A DNA stretch of 6,678 nt from Verrucomicrobiia bacterium (GTDB lineage Bacteria > Verrucomicrobiota > Verrucomicrobiia > Limisphaerales > Palsa-1400): assembly GCA_025934545.1 (NCBI GenBank), contig JAICXV010000130.1, positions 1 to 6,678 on the forward strand, in the 5' to 3' direction. Below are positions 1-6,678 of this stretch, piece after piece. Each line of letters opens with the position of its first letter. Position 1 is the stretch's first letter. A program made the position numbers and the translations under genes. The notes under the pieces were generated by a model. That model had not been told where the DNA came from, did not search any database, and saw only the letters and a program-made list of their open reading frames with translations.

Positions 1-935
1 TAACGGTTGAGCGTTTTTATACGGAGCAAGCACGCAGCCTCGAGCTGAAGCTTGTGGCTGGGGCGACGGGGCTGAAGAAGCGCATCATTCGCGAACCGAC
101 GGTTAATCGGCCTGGTCTCGCGCTCGCGGGCTTCACGCGATATTTCGCCAACAAACGCATCCAGGTTATCGGCAATGCCGAGGCTTACTTTCTCAAGACC
201 CTAACGCCAGCAGAGCGCCAGCAACGCTACGGACTTTTGTTCGAGCACAAGGTGCCGGGAGTGGTTTTTTCGCGAAATTTGCATCCGGACAAACCGTTTT
301 TGAAAGCGGCCGAGGAACAGGCGACGCCGATCTTCATCACGCCGATGATCACGATGAAGTTCATCAATCTCGCGACACTCGCGCTGGAAATGCTCTTTGC
401 GCCGCGCGGCACGGAAATGGGCAGCATGGTCGATATTCTCGGCGTCGGCGTGATCATCCGCGGCGAAAGCGGCATCGGCAAAAGTGAAAGTGTTCTGGCA
501 TTGATCGAACGTGGTTACAGTCTTGTCTCCGACGATATCACGCGCGTGACGTTGATCGACGGCCGCGAGGTGATGGGCACGAGCGCTGAGTTGACGCGGA
601 ATCATATGGAAGTCCGCGGCATTGGTATTATCAATGTCGCGTCGATGTTCGGCGTGAAAAGTATCCGTAAAGAAAAGCGTGTCGATTTGGTGGTTACTTT
701 GAAAACATGGAACGATGTGCCCGACGTCGATCGCGTGGGGATGGACCAGGAGTATGTGAAAATTTTGGGCGTGGATATTCCGCATATTACTTTACCGGTG
801 CGGCCCGGTCGCGATTTGGCGCGGTTGATTGAAGTCGCGGCGTTCCAGACGAAGTTGAAGGCTTCAGGATATAATCCCGCCAAAGAATTGAATGACCGGT
901 TGGTTGCGCAAATGGCCGGCAATACACAAATTTGA
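1..935 (+). CDS. hprK: HPr kinase/phosphorylase, 5' end cut by window edge
   Basis: HprK phosphorylates a regulatory serine of HPr with ATP or pyrophosphate and, in bifunctional members, removes it by phosphorolysis. It is a cytoplasmic enzyme. The reading frame is open from base 3 and 310 residues are visible. No ATG lies in frame before the HprK-like N-terminal stretch (VERFYTEQARSLELKLVAG), so the true start is a little off the left edge. The GTG at 54 is an internal valine codon. The N-terminal domain contains RPGLALAGF. The kinase domain has a Walker A loop GESGIGKS (462-485), the Asp-Asp pair in LVSDD (531-536), the family signature EVRGIGII (609-632) and the C-terminal PVRPGRDLARLIEVAA. 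Length fits the usual 310-330 residues. Oddity: the conserved His of the HG-x-LVD motif is Met here (417-419). The stop overlaps the HPr start by one base. Family assignment is very secure; phosphorylase activity is not. Confidence 0.96.
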   Translation, partial: TVERFYTEQARSLELKLVAGATGLKKRIIREPTVNRPGLALAGFTRYFANKRIQVIGNAEAYFLKTLTPAERQQRYGLLFEHKVPGVVFSRNLHPDKPFLKAAEEQATPIFITPMITMKFINLATLALEMLFAPRGTEMGSMVDILGVGVIIRGESGIGKSESVLALIERGYSLVSDDITRVTLIDGREVMGTSAELTRNHMEVRGIGIINVASMFGVKSIRKEKRVDLVVTLKTWNDVPDVDRVGMDQEYVKILGVDIPHITLPVRPGRDLARLIEVAAFQTKLKASGYNPAKELNDRLVAQMAGNTQI

Positions 936-1234
936 TGAGCACGGCCAAAAAACCCGGCGGCGGAAAAACGCATAAGCGCGAGTTTGTCATTATCAACAAG
1001 CTCGGCATTCATGCGCGTCCGGCGGCGATGTTCGTCAAAACGGCGAATCGCTTTCAATCTGATTGCTTCGTGGAAAAGGACGGAGAAAGAGTGAATGGCA
1101 AAAGCATCATGGGCTTGATGATGCTGGCCGCCGGCCCGGGCAGCACGATTGTCGTTATTTGCGAAGGACCCGATGCCAATGAAGCGCTGGACGAACTGGA
1201 AGCATTGGTTAAACGTAAATTTGACGAGGAATAG
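935..1234 (+). CDS. ptsH: HPr phosphocarrier protein (PTS HPr family)
   Basis: This is a small phosphocarrier and regulator, 99 residues from the ATG at 935. The active-site His is in LGIHARPA (His26, codon 1010-1012), the site that enzyme I phosphorylates in PTS systems. The regulatory Ser is in NGKSIMGL (Ser57, codon 1103-1105), the HprK target. Their spacing of 31 residues equals that of classical HPr (15 and 46). Both sites are intact, so it is a full HPr rather than a Crh-like protein lacking His. It carries about 11 extra N-terminal residues rich in Lys and Gly (MSTAKKPGGGKTHKR). No ATG, GTG or TTG codon occurs between residue 1 and the core, so the extension is probably real. A TTG one codon upstream (932) is a less likely start. 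The ATG shares its A with the hprK stop (TGATG), which suggests translational coupling; no clear Shine-Dalgarno is seen. No enzyme I or EIIA gene is visible, so the phosphotransfer partner is unknown. Confidence 0.95.
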   Translation: MSTAKKPGGGKTHKREFVIINKLGIHARPAAMFVKTANRFQSDCFVEKDGERVNGKSIMGLMMLAAGPGSTIVVICEGPDANEALDELEALVKRKFDEE

Positions 1235-1281
1235 GAAATTTTCCTTCTTAATTGATTCTTCTTAACTCTTAATTAACGGAC
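1235..1281. other. AT-rich spacer between ptsH and gatC
   Basis: This 47-base gap is much richer in A and T than the flanking genes. It contains CTTAA three times on the + strand (1247-1251, 1261-1265, 1268-1272), two of them followed by TT. A TTGATT at 1252-1257 has no convincing -10 partner at a normal distance before gatC. It could hold a weak promoter or simply be a low-complexity spacer. No hairpin followed by a T-run was seen, so read-through from ptsH into gatCA is plausible. Confidence 0.35.
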
Positions 1282-1566
1282 ATGCCTACCGAAGTTGATG
1301 TTAAATATGTGGCGCATCTCGCGCGCATTTCGCTGACCGCTGAGGAAGAGCAAAAATTCGGCGCGCAGCTTAAAAATATTTTGGGATACATTGAAAAACT
1401 GAATCAGCTCGATGTCAGTCACATCGAACCGACGGCGCATGCCGTGCCGCTGGTCAATGTTTTCCGCAAAGATGAAGTGCGCCCTTCCCTTTCGAACGAA
1501 GACGCATTGCGGAATGCGCCCGCTAAGGCGAATGGTCTGTTTGTCGTTCCGAAAATTGTCGAGTAA
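1282..1566 (+). CDS. gatC: Asp-tRNA(Asn)/Glu-tRNA(Gln) amidotransferase subunit C
   Basis: GatC is the small subunit of the GatCAB amidotransferase. It wraps around the GatA-GatB interface and stabilises the complex, and it has no catalytic site of its own. The 94-residue product has the family pattern from end to end: an N-terminal helix VKYVAHLARISLTAEEEQKF, a helical stretch with ILGYIEKLNQLDVSHIEPT, the mid-protein VPLVNVFRKDEVRPSL, and the C-terminal FVVPKIVE, which matches the usual FxVPxVxE ending. Length is normal for the family (about 95-100). The ATG at 1282 is followed directly by a typical GatC N-terminus, which supports the start; the upstream bases (taacggac) form only a weak ribosome-binding site. 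gatA follows after three bases, so the two are almost certainly co-transcribed and coupled. Confidence 0.96.
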   Translation: MPTEVDVKYVAHLARISLTAEEEQKFGAQLKNILGYIEKLNQLDVSHIEPTAHAVPLVNVFRKDEVRPSLSNEDALRNAPAKANGLFVVPKIVE

Positions 1567-1569
1567 CGC

Positions 1570-3027
1570 ATGTTGAATCGACTCACCATTTCCGAATTGT
1601 CGCAAAAGCTCGCCAGGCGCGAGGTGAGCGCACGCGAAGTTATGCAGGCGTGCCTCGATCAAATCCAGCGTGTCGAGGGCAAGTTGCACGCTTTTATTAG
1701 TTACAATGGCGCGGATGCGCTGGCACAGGCTGATGTCGCGGACAAAGCGCTGGCGGCTGGTGCGCGAAAACCGTTGCTCGGAATTCCCGTCGGGATGAAG
1801 GACGTGCTGGCAGTCAAAGACCATCCGCTCAATTGCGGATCGAAGATTTTGGGTTCGTTCACATCGCTCTACGACGCGACGGCGGTTTCGAAATTGCGCG
1901 AGGCTGGCGCGATAATTTTTGGGCGTTTGAACATGGACGAGTTTGCCATGGGAAGTTCGACGGAAAATTCTGGATTCGGTCCCGCGTCCAATCCATGGGA
2001 CACCACGCGGATCCCCGGCGGTTCATCCGGCGGCTCGGCTGTCGCGGTCGCGGCGGATGAATGTATCGGGACGCTCGGCACGGACACCGGCGGTTCGATC
2101 CGCCAACCCGCGGCATTGTGCGGATGCGTTGGATTGAAACCGACGTATGGCCGCGTGTCGCGTTACGGTCTGGTTGCCTTCGCGTCGTCGCTCGACCAGA
2201 TCGGGCCGTTCTCAAAAACGGTGCGCGACTCCGCGTTGATACTCAATGCAATTAGTGGCTACGACCCGTGCGATTCGACAATTATTCCCGAGCCGGTGCC
2301 GGATTACACAGCGGCGCTGACCGGCGATATCAAAGGGCTGAAGATTGGCATCGCCAAAGAATACGCTGTCGGCGGGCTCGATGCGGCAGTGAACAGCGCG
2401 GTGCAAAATGCGGTAAAACATCTGGAGAAACTAGGCGCGGAAATCGTCGAGGTTTCTTTACCGCACACCGAATATGCGGTCGCGACGTATTACATCGTGG
2501 CCACAGCTGAGGCGAGCGCGAATCTCGCGCGATTCGATGGCATTCGGTACTGCGCGCGCGTTGAAGGGGCGGACCCGATTGAACTTTATTGCAAAACCCG
2601 TGGAGCTGGTTTTGGCGCGGAGGTCAAACGGCGCATCATCCTCGGCACATACGTACTGAGCAGCGGGTTTCATGATGCCTTCTACGTGCGGGCGCAAAAA
2701 GTTCGGACGCTCATCCGTCAGGATTTTCTAAACGCATTTCAAAAAGTTGACGCGATTGTCACGCCGACGTCCCCTACCCCGGCGTTCAAGATCGGTGAGA
2801 AGGCTGACGATCCGTTGCAGATGTATCTTTCCGATATTTTCACGATTTCGGCCAACCTCGCGGGAATTCCGGGAATCAGCATCCCTTGCGGATTTACCGC
2901 AAATCCACAGTTGCCGATTGGTTTGCAGTTGATTGGAAAGCCGTTCGGTGAGGAAACGATTTTGAAAATTGCCGATGCGTACGAGCGAACGACCCCGTGG
3001 CACAAGGAAAAATCGCCGCTAAGTTGA
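1570..3027 (+). CDS. gatA: Asp-tRNA(Asn)/Glu-tRNA(Gln) amidotransferase subunit A (glutaminase)
   Basis: GatA hydrolyses glutamine and passes ammonia to GatB, which amidates Glu-tRNA(Gln) or Asp-tRNA(Asn). It acts in the cytoplasm in organisms lacking one or both of GlnRS and AsnRS. The 485-residue protein is of normal family length. The amidase-signature Ser-cisSer-Lys triad is complete: Lys77 in [10 protein letters not shown] (1798-1800), cis-Ser152 in PGGSSGGSA (2023-2025) and nucleophile Ser176 in [10 protein letters not shown] (2095-2097). The spacings of 75 and 24 residues match those of characterised GatA. Family segments [20 protein letters not shown] and [17 protein letters not shown] are also present. 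The start is ATG, three bases after gatC. gatB does not follow: the next gene is on the opposite strand and its stop lies 9 bases inside gatA. gatB must therefore lie elsewhere, unless this copy works as another amidase, which the presence of gatC makes unlikely. Confidence 0.97.
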   Translation: MLNRLTISELSQKLARREVSAREVMQACLDQIQRVEGKLHAFISYNGADALAQADVADKALAAGARKPLLGIPVGMKDVLAVKDHPLNCGSKILGSFTSLYDATAVSKLREAGAIIFGRLNMDEFAMGSSTENSGFGPASNPWDTTRIPGGSSGGSAVAVAADECIGTLGTDTGGSIRQPAALCGCVGLKPTYGRVSRYGLVAFASSLDQIGPFSKTVRDSALILNAISGYDPCDSTIIPEPVPDYTAALTGDIKGLKIGIAKEYAVGGLDAAVNSAVQNAVKHLEKLGAEIVEVSLPHTEYAVATYYIVATAEASANLARFDGIRYCARVEGADPIELYCKTRGAGFGAEVKRRIILGTYVLSSGFHDAFYVRAQKVRTLIRQDFLNAFQKVDAIVTPTSPTPAFKIGEKADDPLQMYLSDIFTISANLAGIPGISIPCGFTANPQLPIGLQLIGKPFGEETILKIADAYERTTPWHKEKSPLS

Positions 3028-3969
3028 TGGGCTGCGCAGGATAAAGCGCGCAAGGGCGCGAAGACGAAATAATGCCGGCTCGTTGACCAGGCGCGGCCTC
3101 GTATAAAAGGGCCACAGCAAAAGAGACTTCAATAATTCGCCAATCGCTGTCAGACGTTTGCCCTGGTCGTAGTAGGTCCAGCCCGACTGGAAATAGAAAA
3201 AGGACCAGACGTGCAGCCAAAAGAAAATTCTCCAACGCAGCTTCGGATAGGCGCGATACGATTTAATAATCGTGCGTTTGATCTTTTCCTTCATCGACGC
3301 CGCGTTCTTGCTCATGTTCGTTGGATGTTTGCGAATGAGCACGAGGCGTTGGCCGTGAATGAAAACGCGATTGCGTTCGGCGATCCGGATCCACATATCG
3401 CGATCTTCGGAGACGTAATTCGGATCAAAATATCCGGCTTCGACCACCGCCGATTTACGGGCGACGACCGCCGATGGAAAAAACCGCGTGCGAAAAATCA
3501 AACCAGTCAACCCGACCTCTTCGTCGACGTCAGGTAGAAGGCGTTTTAATCCAAGGGGCTGGCCGTCGGAACCGACTTGCGTGCTGCGACAGGCGACGAC
3601 GCCAAAATCGTGCGGCAGTTTATTAAAATAATCCAAAGCGACCTGGACAAAATTCGGTTCCCATTCATCATCCGAATCGAGGAAACCCACGAATTCTCCA
3701 AGCGCCGCTTTCACGCCGGTGTTGCGGGCGTCGGGCAATCCGGCGTTTTTTTGGTAAATGTAACGAACACGTTCGCCGTATGCCGCAACCACTTCGCGGG
3801 TGTTATCGGTCGAACCGTCGTCGACGACGATGCATTCGACATTGGGATGCGTTTGCTTAAGAACCGAATCGATGGCCTTCCCGACGTACGCGCCGTAATT
3901 GTATGAGGGAATCACCGCCGAAACCGTCGGCACTGCATCTTTCGACGGCGAGGTCACGGCGAGGTTCAA
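3019..3969 (-). CDS. Family 2 glycosyltransferase (GT-A fold), exopolysaccharide type
   Basis: This is a predicted inverting sugar transferase that adds a sugar from an activated nucleotide donor to a growing polysaccharide or lipid-linked acceptor; donor and acceptor cannot be read from the sequence. The 316-residue product shows the GT2 core: [18 protein letters not shown] (residues 16-33), [10 protein letters not shown] with Asp50-Asp51, [11 protein letters not shown] (75-85), the metal-binding DSDD (98-101), and [11 protein letters not shown] (187-197), which supplies the probable catalytic acid region. The C-terminal part (about 245-290) is rich in Trp, Phe and Tyr with short hydrophobic runs, which suggests membrane association. 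The best start is TTG at 3969-3967, overlapping the TGA of the upstream kinase gene (TTGA). GTG codons at residues 5 and 13 are alternatives, and no ATG lies ahead of the core. Its position directly after a Wza/Wzc pair supports a role in capsule or exopolysaccharide synthesis. The stop lies inside the end of gatA. Confidence 0.9.
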   Translation of the reverse strand: MNLAVTSPSKDAVPTVSAVIPSYNYGAYVGKAIDSVLKQTHPNVECIVVDDGSTDNTREVVAAYGERVRYIYQKNAGLPDARNTGVKAALGEFVGFLDSDDEWEPNFVQVALDYFNKLPHDFGVVACRSTQVGSDGQPLGLKRLLPDVDEEVGLTGLIFRTRFFPSAVVARKSAVVEAGYFDPNYVSEDRDMWIRIAERNRVFIHGQRLVLIRKHPTNMSKNAASMKEKIKRTIIKSYRAYPKLRWRIFFWLHVWSFFYFQSGWTYYDQGKRLTAIGELLKSLLLWPFYTRPRLVNEPALFRLRALARFILRSPST

Positions 3970-6134
3970 CTCTCGATGGTGGCCGAGGGCGTCGCTTCGA
4001 AAGCCTTGTAGTTGCTATAATACCGCGGAGAGTAGTAGAAATACTTGTAGCGATTGGCAAAGGCGTTGAAGTCGAGGCGATTGAGAACAAAGCCGGAGAA
4101 TTTCGCGCCGTTGGTCTGCAAGGCCAGAATAGCATCCTTAACGTTCGGCACCTGGGTGTGATTGGCCCAAATGACCATGACGACACCGTCGGCGTGACGT
4201 TGCATAATGGACGTTTCGGAAAGACCGAGCACGGGAGGCGAATCGATAATCACGCGCTGATAATTGGCACGCAGTTCCTGAACGATCTTGGCGAAGCCGG
4301 CGCTGTCGAGCAGTTCGGCAGCCCAGTTCAAATGCTTGCCGCACGTCATGAGCGTGAGGTTTTCGTTGCCAGTCGGACGGCACGCGTCAGCAATCGTGTT
4401 GTATTTGGAAAGCACGTCGCTCAAGCCCGGCTTATTTTGCGCGCCGAAAACGCGATGCAAACGGCCACGGCGCAAGTCGCCGTCGACGAGAATTGTTTTT
4501 TCACCTTTGCTGGCAAAGGACATCGCAAGGTTCGCGGCAATCATCGTCTTGCCTTCCTGCGGCATCGCGCTGGTGACCAGCACAACTTGCGGCAGGTTCG
4601 GGTCCTGCGAATGCATGATCAGGTTGGTGCGAACGATGCGGAAGTTTTCGAGCAAATGATATTCAGGTTTCGCCGCCGGTTTGTTGCTGGCGCCGGAAAC
4701 GAGGATGTTTGCGATAGCCGCTTCATCGACACGCGGGATGACGCCGAGACCGCGCAGACCGAGCTGTTCTTCGGCTTGTTCCACATCGGAAACGCTGTTG
4801 TCGAGATAAGCGATGAGGAACGGAATCGCGATGGCCAAGGCAATGCCGATGACCAACGAAAGTCCGGTAATTCTCATGCGGTTGGGCGAAACGGGGTCGC
4901 TCTTGATCGGGTCGAGAGGCCCGATGTAATCGACATTGATGCGGTCGCGGCCTTCGGCCATGTCGAAATTGTTGACGCGTTTCAAAATGGAATCGAAAGC
5001 GCGTTTCAAATGCGCGCCACCTTGCGTGGAAAGTTCGTAGTCCTGCGTGGCTTTCTCGTTGGCGCGGGCGAGTTCGTCGTAGACCGGCAAGCGTTTTTCC
5101 AACTCATGCTGCGTGGCGACGAGAGTATCATATTGAAAATTGAACGTGCGCTGTTCGTTCGCATATTCAGCATCCAACTCGTCGTCGATTTGCTTGAGTT
5201 TCTTGACGCGTTCGCGAATTTCGGGATGGCCGGGCAAAAATCCTCTCTCGCGTTTCTTGTCGATTTCCTGTTGGAGCGAGTGCGCCTGGCGATCGAGTCG
5301 TTGCCAATTTGGCATCGTGTCAGGAAGGTCGCGTGGAAGGATGATGGTGTCGCTGCCGTTAATCGAATCGGATGTTGGAATTGAAGTTCCGACTTTTGGA
5401 TTGAGGTCCTGATACTTGGAGCTCGGCGAATCGAGCAATGTGTGCATGAACGTCAACTTCGCGACGGGATCGGTCGCGCTATTGCACTTTTCGCGCACGA
5501 AATCCATCCGCTCCAGACGTTTCTTGATATATTGCAACTCGGCAGGAGTACTTCTGACGGCTTCAAATGCGCGACCAGTTTCCATGTAGGTGCGGCGGAC
5601 ATCCGAATCGAGAGCGGTCTTCTTTTTGAACGCATCCATCTCGTTGTTGAAGGCGGCGTATGCGTCCTGCATCATCGCGATGCGGCGTTGTTCGACGAAA
5701 TCTTTGTATTCCTTGACCAACTGTTCCGGAAAATCTTTTGCCCAGGAATGTTGATACGGCCAGACTTCCAATTGGATACCTTCGATATTCGCCGAAACTT
5801 TGATGCGCTTGATCCAATTCAATTCCAGCTCCTTCGAACTGGCGTTGACGCCGAGTTTTTTGGCGGCGCGCTCGGTCAGCATCGGTGATTGCAACAAAGA
5901 GGAAACAAACTGTTTGTTGCCATCGTGAAAGACGCTGTTGCTGTCGATGATGTCCTGGGCGACATCGACGCGTATGAGATTGCGCGAATAATAGACTGGA
6001 CGGGCAAAGCAATAATAGGTCAGCCCAGCCGTCAGTGAAAGGCAGAGGATTAGCAGCATCAGCCTCACGTGCTCGACCGCAACGGCCAAGTACATGATCA
6101 CGTCATTAATTTTAAAGACGCTTTTGTTTTTCAT
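3966..6134 (-). CDS. Wzc-like polysaccharide co-polymerase with BY-kinase domain
   Basis: This inner-membrane protein is predicted to control polysaccharide chain length and export, with a cytoplasmic tyrosine autokinase. It has 722 residues, near the usual size of fused Wzc/GumC-type proteins. Order of parts: TM1 (about 23-44), a periplasmic Wzz-type domain with predicted coiled coil (about 280-365, including PGHPEIRERVKKLKQ), a Pro motif DPVSPNRM (413-420), TM2 (about 420-443), then the kinase. The kinase has the oligomerisation motif E-x2-R-x2-R (Glu496, Arg499, Arg502), Walker A AMPQEGKT (523-530; 4545-4568), Walker A' ILVDGD (548-553) and Walker B VIIDSPP (628-634). The tail carries seven tyrosines between residues 696 and 709 (4008-4049), the usual autophosphorylation cluster. 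The start is ATG at 6134-6132, 21 bases after the export gene; Met14 is an alternative. No partner phosphatase (Wzb or PHP type) is in the window. Confidence 0.95.
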   Translation of the reverse strand: MKNKSVFKINDVIMYLAVAVEHVRLMLLILCLSLTAGLTYYCFARPVYYSRNLIRVDVAQDIIDSNSVFHDGNKQFVSSLLQSPMLTERAAKKLGVNASSKELELNWIKRIKVSANIEGIQLEVWPYQHSWAKDFPEQLVKEYKDFVEQRRIAMMQDAYAAFNNEMDAFKKKTALDSDVRRTYMETGRAFEAVRSTPAELQYIKKRLERMDFVREKCNSATDPVAKLTFMHTLLDSPSSKYQDLNPKVGTSIPTSDSINGSDTIILPRDLPDTMPNWQRLDRQAHSLQQEIDKKRERGFLPGHPEIRERVKKLKQIDDELDAEYANEQRTFNFQYDTLVATQHELEKRLPVYDELARANEKATQDYELSTQGGAHLKRAFDSILKRVNNFDMAEGRDRINVDYIGPLDPIKSDPVSPNRMRITGLSLVIGIALAIAIPFLIAYLDNSVSDVEQAEEQLGLRGLGVIPRVDEAAIANILVSGASNKPAAKPEYHLLENFRIVRTNLIMHSQDPNLPQVVLVTSAMPQEGKTMIAANLAMSFASKGEKTILVDGDLRRGRLHRVFGAQNKPGLSDVLSKYNTIADACRPTGNENLTLMTCGKHLNWAAELLDSAGFAKIVQELRANYQRVIIDSPPVLGLSETSIMQRHADGVVMVIWANHTQVPNVKDAILALQTNGAKFSGFVLNRLDFNAFANRYKYFYYSPRYYSNYKAFEATPSATIES

Positions 6135-6155
6135 ATCACGGCGACTGGCAGCGGC

Positions 6156-6678
6156 TTAGAAACTAAAAAATCGTTCCGGCACAACAATGATGTCCTTCGG
6201 TTCAAGAATGACATCATTGTCGAGGCCTTTGTTAATGCGTTTGAGGTTGACGTCGATGCGTTGTTTTTCGCCATTCCCACGATCACGCAACACAAAAATC
6301 TTGCTGCGATTGGCAAAGCGCACGAATCCACCACAGCGCAGGATGGAGGTGTACGCAGTCAATTCGTCATCGGGCAAAATTGGCATGGTTGCCGGCTTCT
6401 TCACGCTCCCGGTCACGTAAACGACGTTGGCAAATGCAGGGATAACAATAATGTCGCCTGAATTGAGCGGCAGATCCCCGGGCAAACCGACGCCGTCCAG
6501 AATCGCCTGCACGTTCACTTCCTCAACCACACCCTGGCCGCCCACCAAACGTAACAAACGGACTCGGGTCAAGTCAGCCGCCTTGGTCGTGCCGCCGGTC
6601 GCGCGCAAAATTGTGGTCACGACAGTCGGCGAGAATCCTGCTGGAATCGGCCACGGTCCGGGATGGGCAAATTGCCCA
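6156..6678 (-). CDS. Wza-like polysaccharide export protein, C-terminal part with SLBB repeats
   Basis: This is the end of a polysaccharide export protein of the outer-membrane Wza/OPX family. The frame stays open from the right edge, with 173 residues visible. The GTG at 6620 lies inside a domain and is not the start. Two SLBB-type beta-grasp repeats can be read. The first begins GQFAHPGPWPIP, contains ILRATGGTTKAADLTRV and ends LNSGDIIVIP. The second begins VVYVTGSVKKPATMPI, contains ILRCGGFVRFANRSKI and ends LEPKDIIVVPERFFSF. Each has the expected G-x-V..P pattern, a GG turn and a closing DIIV-(I/V)-P strand. The N-terminal export domain, signal peptide and lipobox would lie beyond the edge and cannot be checked. 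The stop TAA (6158-6156) sits 21 bases ahead of the Wzc-like gene, so the two are surely one transcription unit. With the export domain unseen, a periplasmic SLBB protein rather than a true outer-membrane channel remains possible. Confidence 0.88.
   Translation of the reverse strand, partial: GQFAHPGPWPIPAGFSPTVVTTILRATGGTTKAADLTRVRLLRLVGGQGVVEEVNVQAILDGVGLPGDLPLNSGDIIVIPAFANVVYVTGSVKKPATMPILPDDELTAYTSILRCGGFVRFANRSKIFVLRDRGNGEKQRIDVNLKRINKGLDNDVILEPKDIIVVPERFFSF

Noticed and set aside
54..56. GTG as the start of hprK
   Set aside because: Homologous HprK N-terminal sequence continues upstream in frame to base 3, so this GTG is an internal valine codon.
201..785. A 194-codon open frame on the - strand inside hprK
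   Set aside because: It is a shadow of hprK. The translation is His/Asp/Arg-rich with no family pattern, while the + strand encodes all HprK motifs.
1252..1280. A possible promoter for gatC starting at TTGATT
   Set aside because: At 17 bases spacing the -10 position reads AACGGA, which is not promoter-like. AT-richness alone does not support a call.
1273..1824. A 183-codon open frame on the - strand across gatC and the start of gatA
   Set aside because: It covers two well-supported genes on the other strand and crosses their junction. It shows no domain of its own.
3047..3060. A short GC hairpin (5-bp stem, AAGG loop) just after the gatA stop, considered as a terminator
   Set aside because: The stem is short, no T-run follows on either strand, and it lies within the glycosyltransferase coding sequence, where GCGC repeats are expected by chance.
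3903..5384. A 493-codon open frame on the + strand opposite the kinase gene
   Set aside because: It lies wholly antisense to a protein with clear Walker motifs and its own transmembrane segments. Its translation has no recognisable domain and is rich in Arg, Val and His, as expected from the complement of GC-rich coding DNA.
5442..5888. A 148-codon open frame on the + strand inside the Wzc-like gene
   Set aside because: It is antisense to the conserved periplasmic region and shows no recognisable motif.
6618..6620. GTG as the start of the SLBB protein
   Set aside because: The frame remains open to the right edge, and the upstream residues form the first strand of an SLBB repeat (GQFAHPGPWPIP).

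Overview
The window holds six protein-coding genes in two convergent blocks that meet tail to tail near base 3020. The gene content fits a Gram-negative-type bacterium of the PVC group, most likely a Verrucomicrobiota member of the Pedosphaerales/Opitutus kind. This rests on three observations: an HPr kinase next to HPr outside a Firmicutes setting, GatCAB-type tRNA amidation genes, and an outer-membrane-type polysaccharide export gene. The taxon is inferred from how the proteins read, not from a search.

Left block, + strand (1-3027): hprK (its first few codons lie off the left edge), ptsH/HPr, gatC, gatA. hprK and ptsH overlap by one base. A 47-base AT-rich spacer separates ptsH from gatC, and three bases separate gatC from gatA. 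HprK and HPr form a phosphorylation switch that in known bacteria reports carbon and energy status. GatC and GatA are two of the three subunits of the amidotransferase that converts mischarged Glu-tRNA(Gln) and/or Asp-tRNA(Asn). gatB is not in the window.

Right block, - strand (read from 6678 down to 3019): the C-terminal part of a Wza-like polysaccharide export protein with two SLBB-type repeats (its 5' part lies off the right edge), a full-length Wzc-type chain-length protein fused to a BY-kinase, and a family 2 glycosyltransferase. The three are packed like an operon, with gaps of 21 bases and then a 4-base overlap. This looks like the end of a capsule or exopolysaccharide cluster: the glycosyltransferase adds a sugar, Wzc controls polymer length and export through tyrosine phosphorylation, and the Wza-like protein forms the outer-membrane exit.

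The two blocks overlap by 9 bases at their stop codons, so no intergenic space is left for a terminator. No RNA genes, CRISPR arrays, insertion sequences or long repeats were seen. The most notable oddity is a Met in HprK at the position of the conserved catalytic-site His. No undescribed multi-gene system is evident: apart from the junctions and this residue, the region looks like ordinary core and envelope genes.
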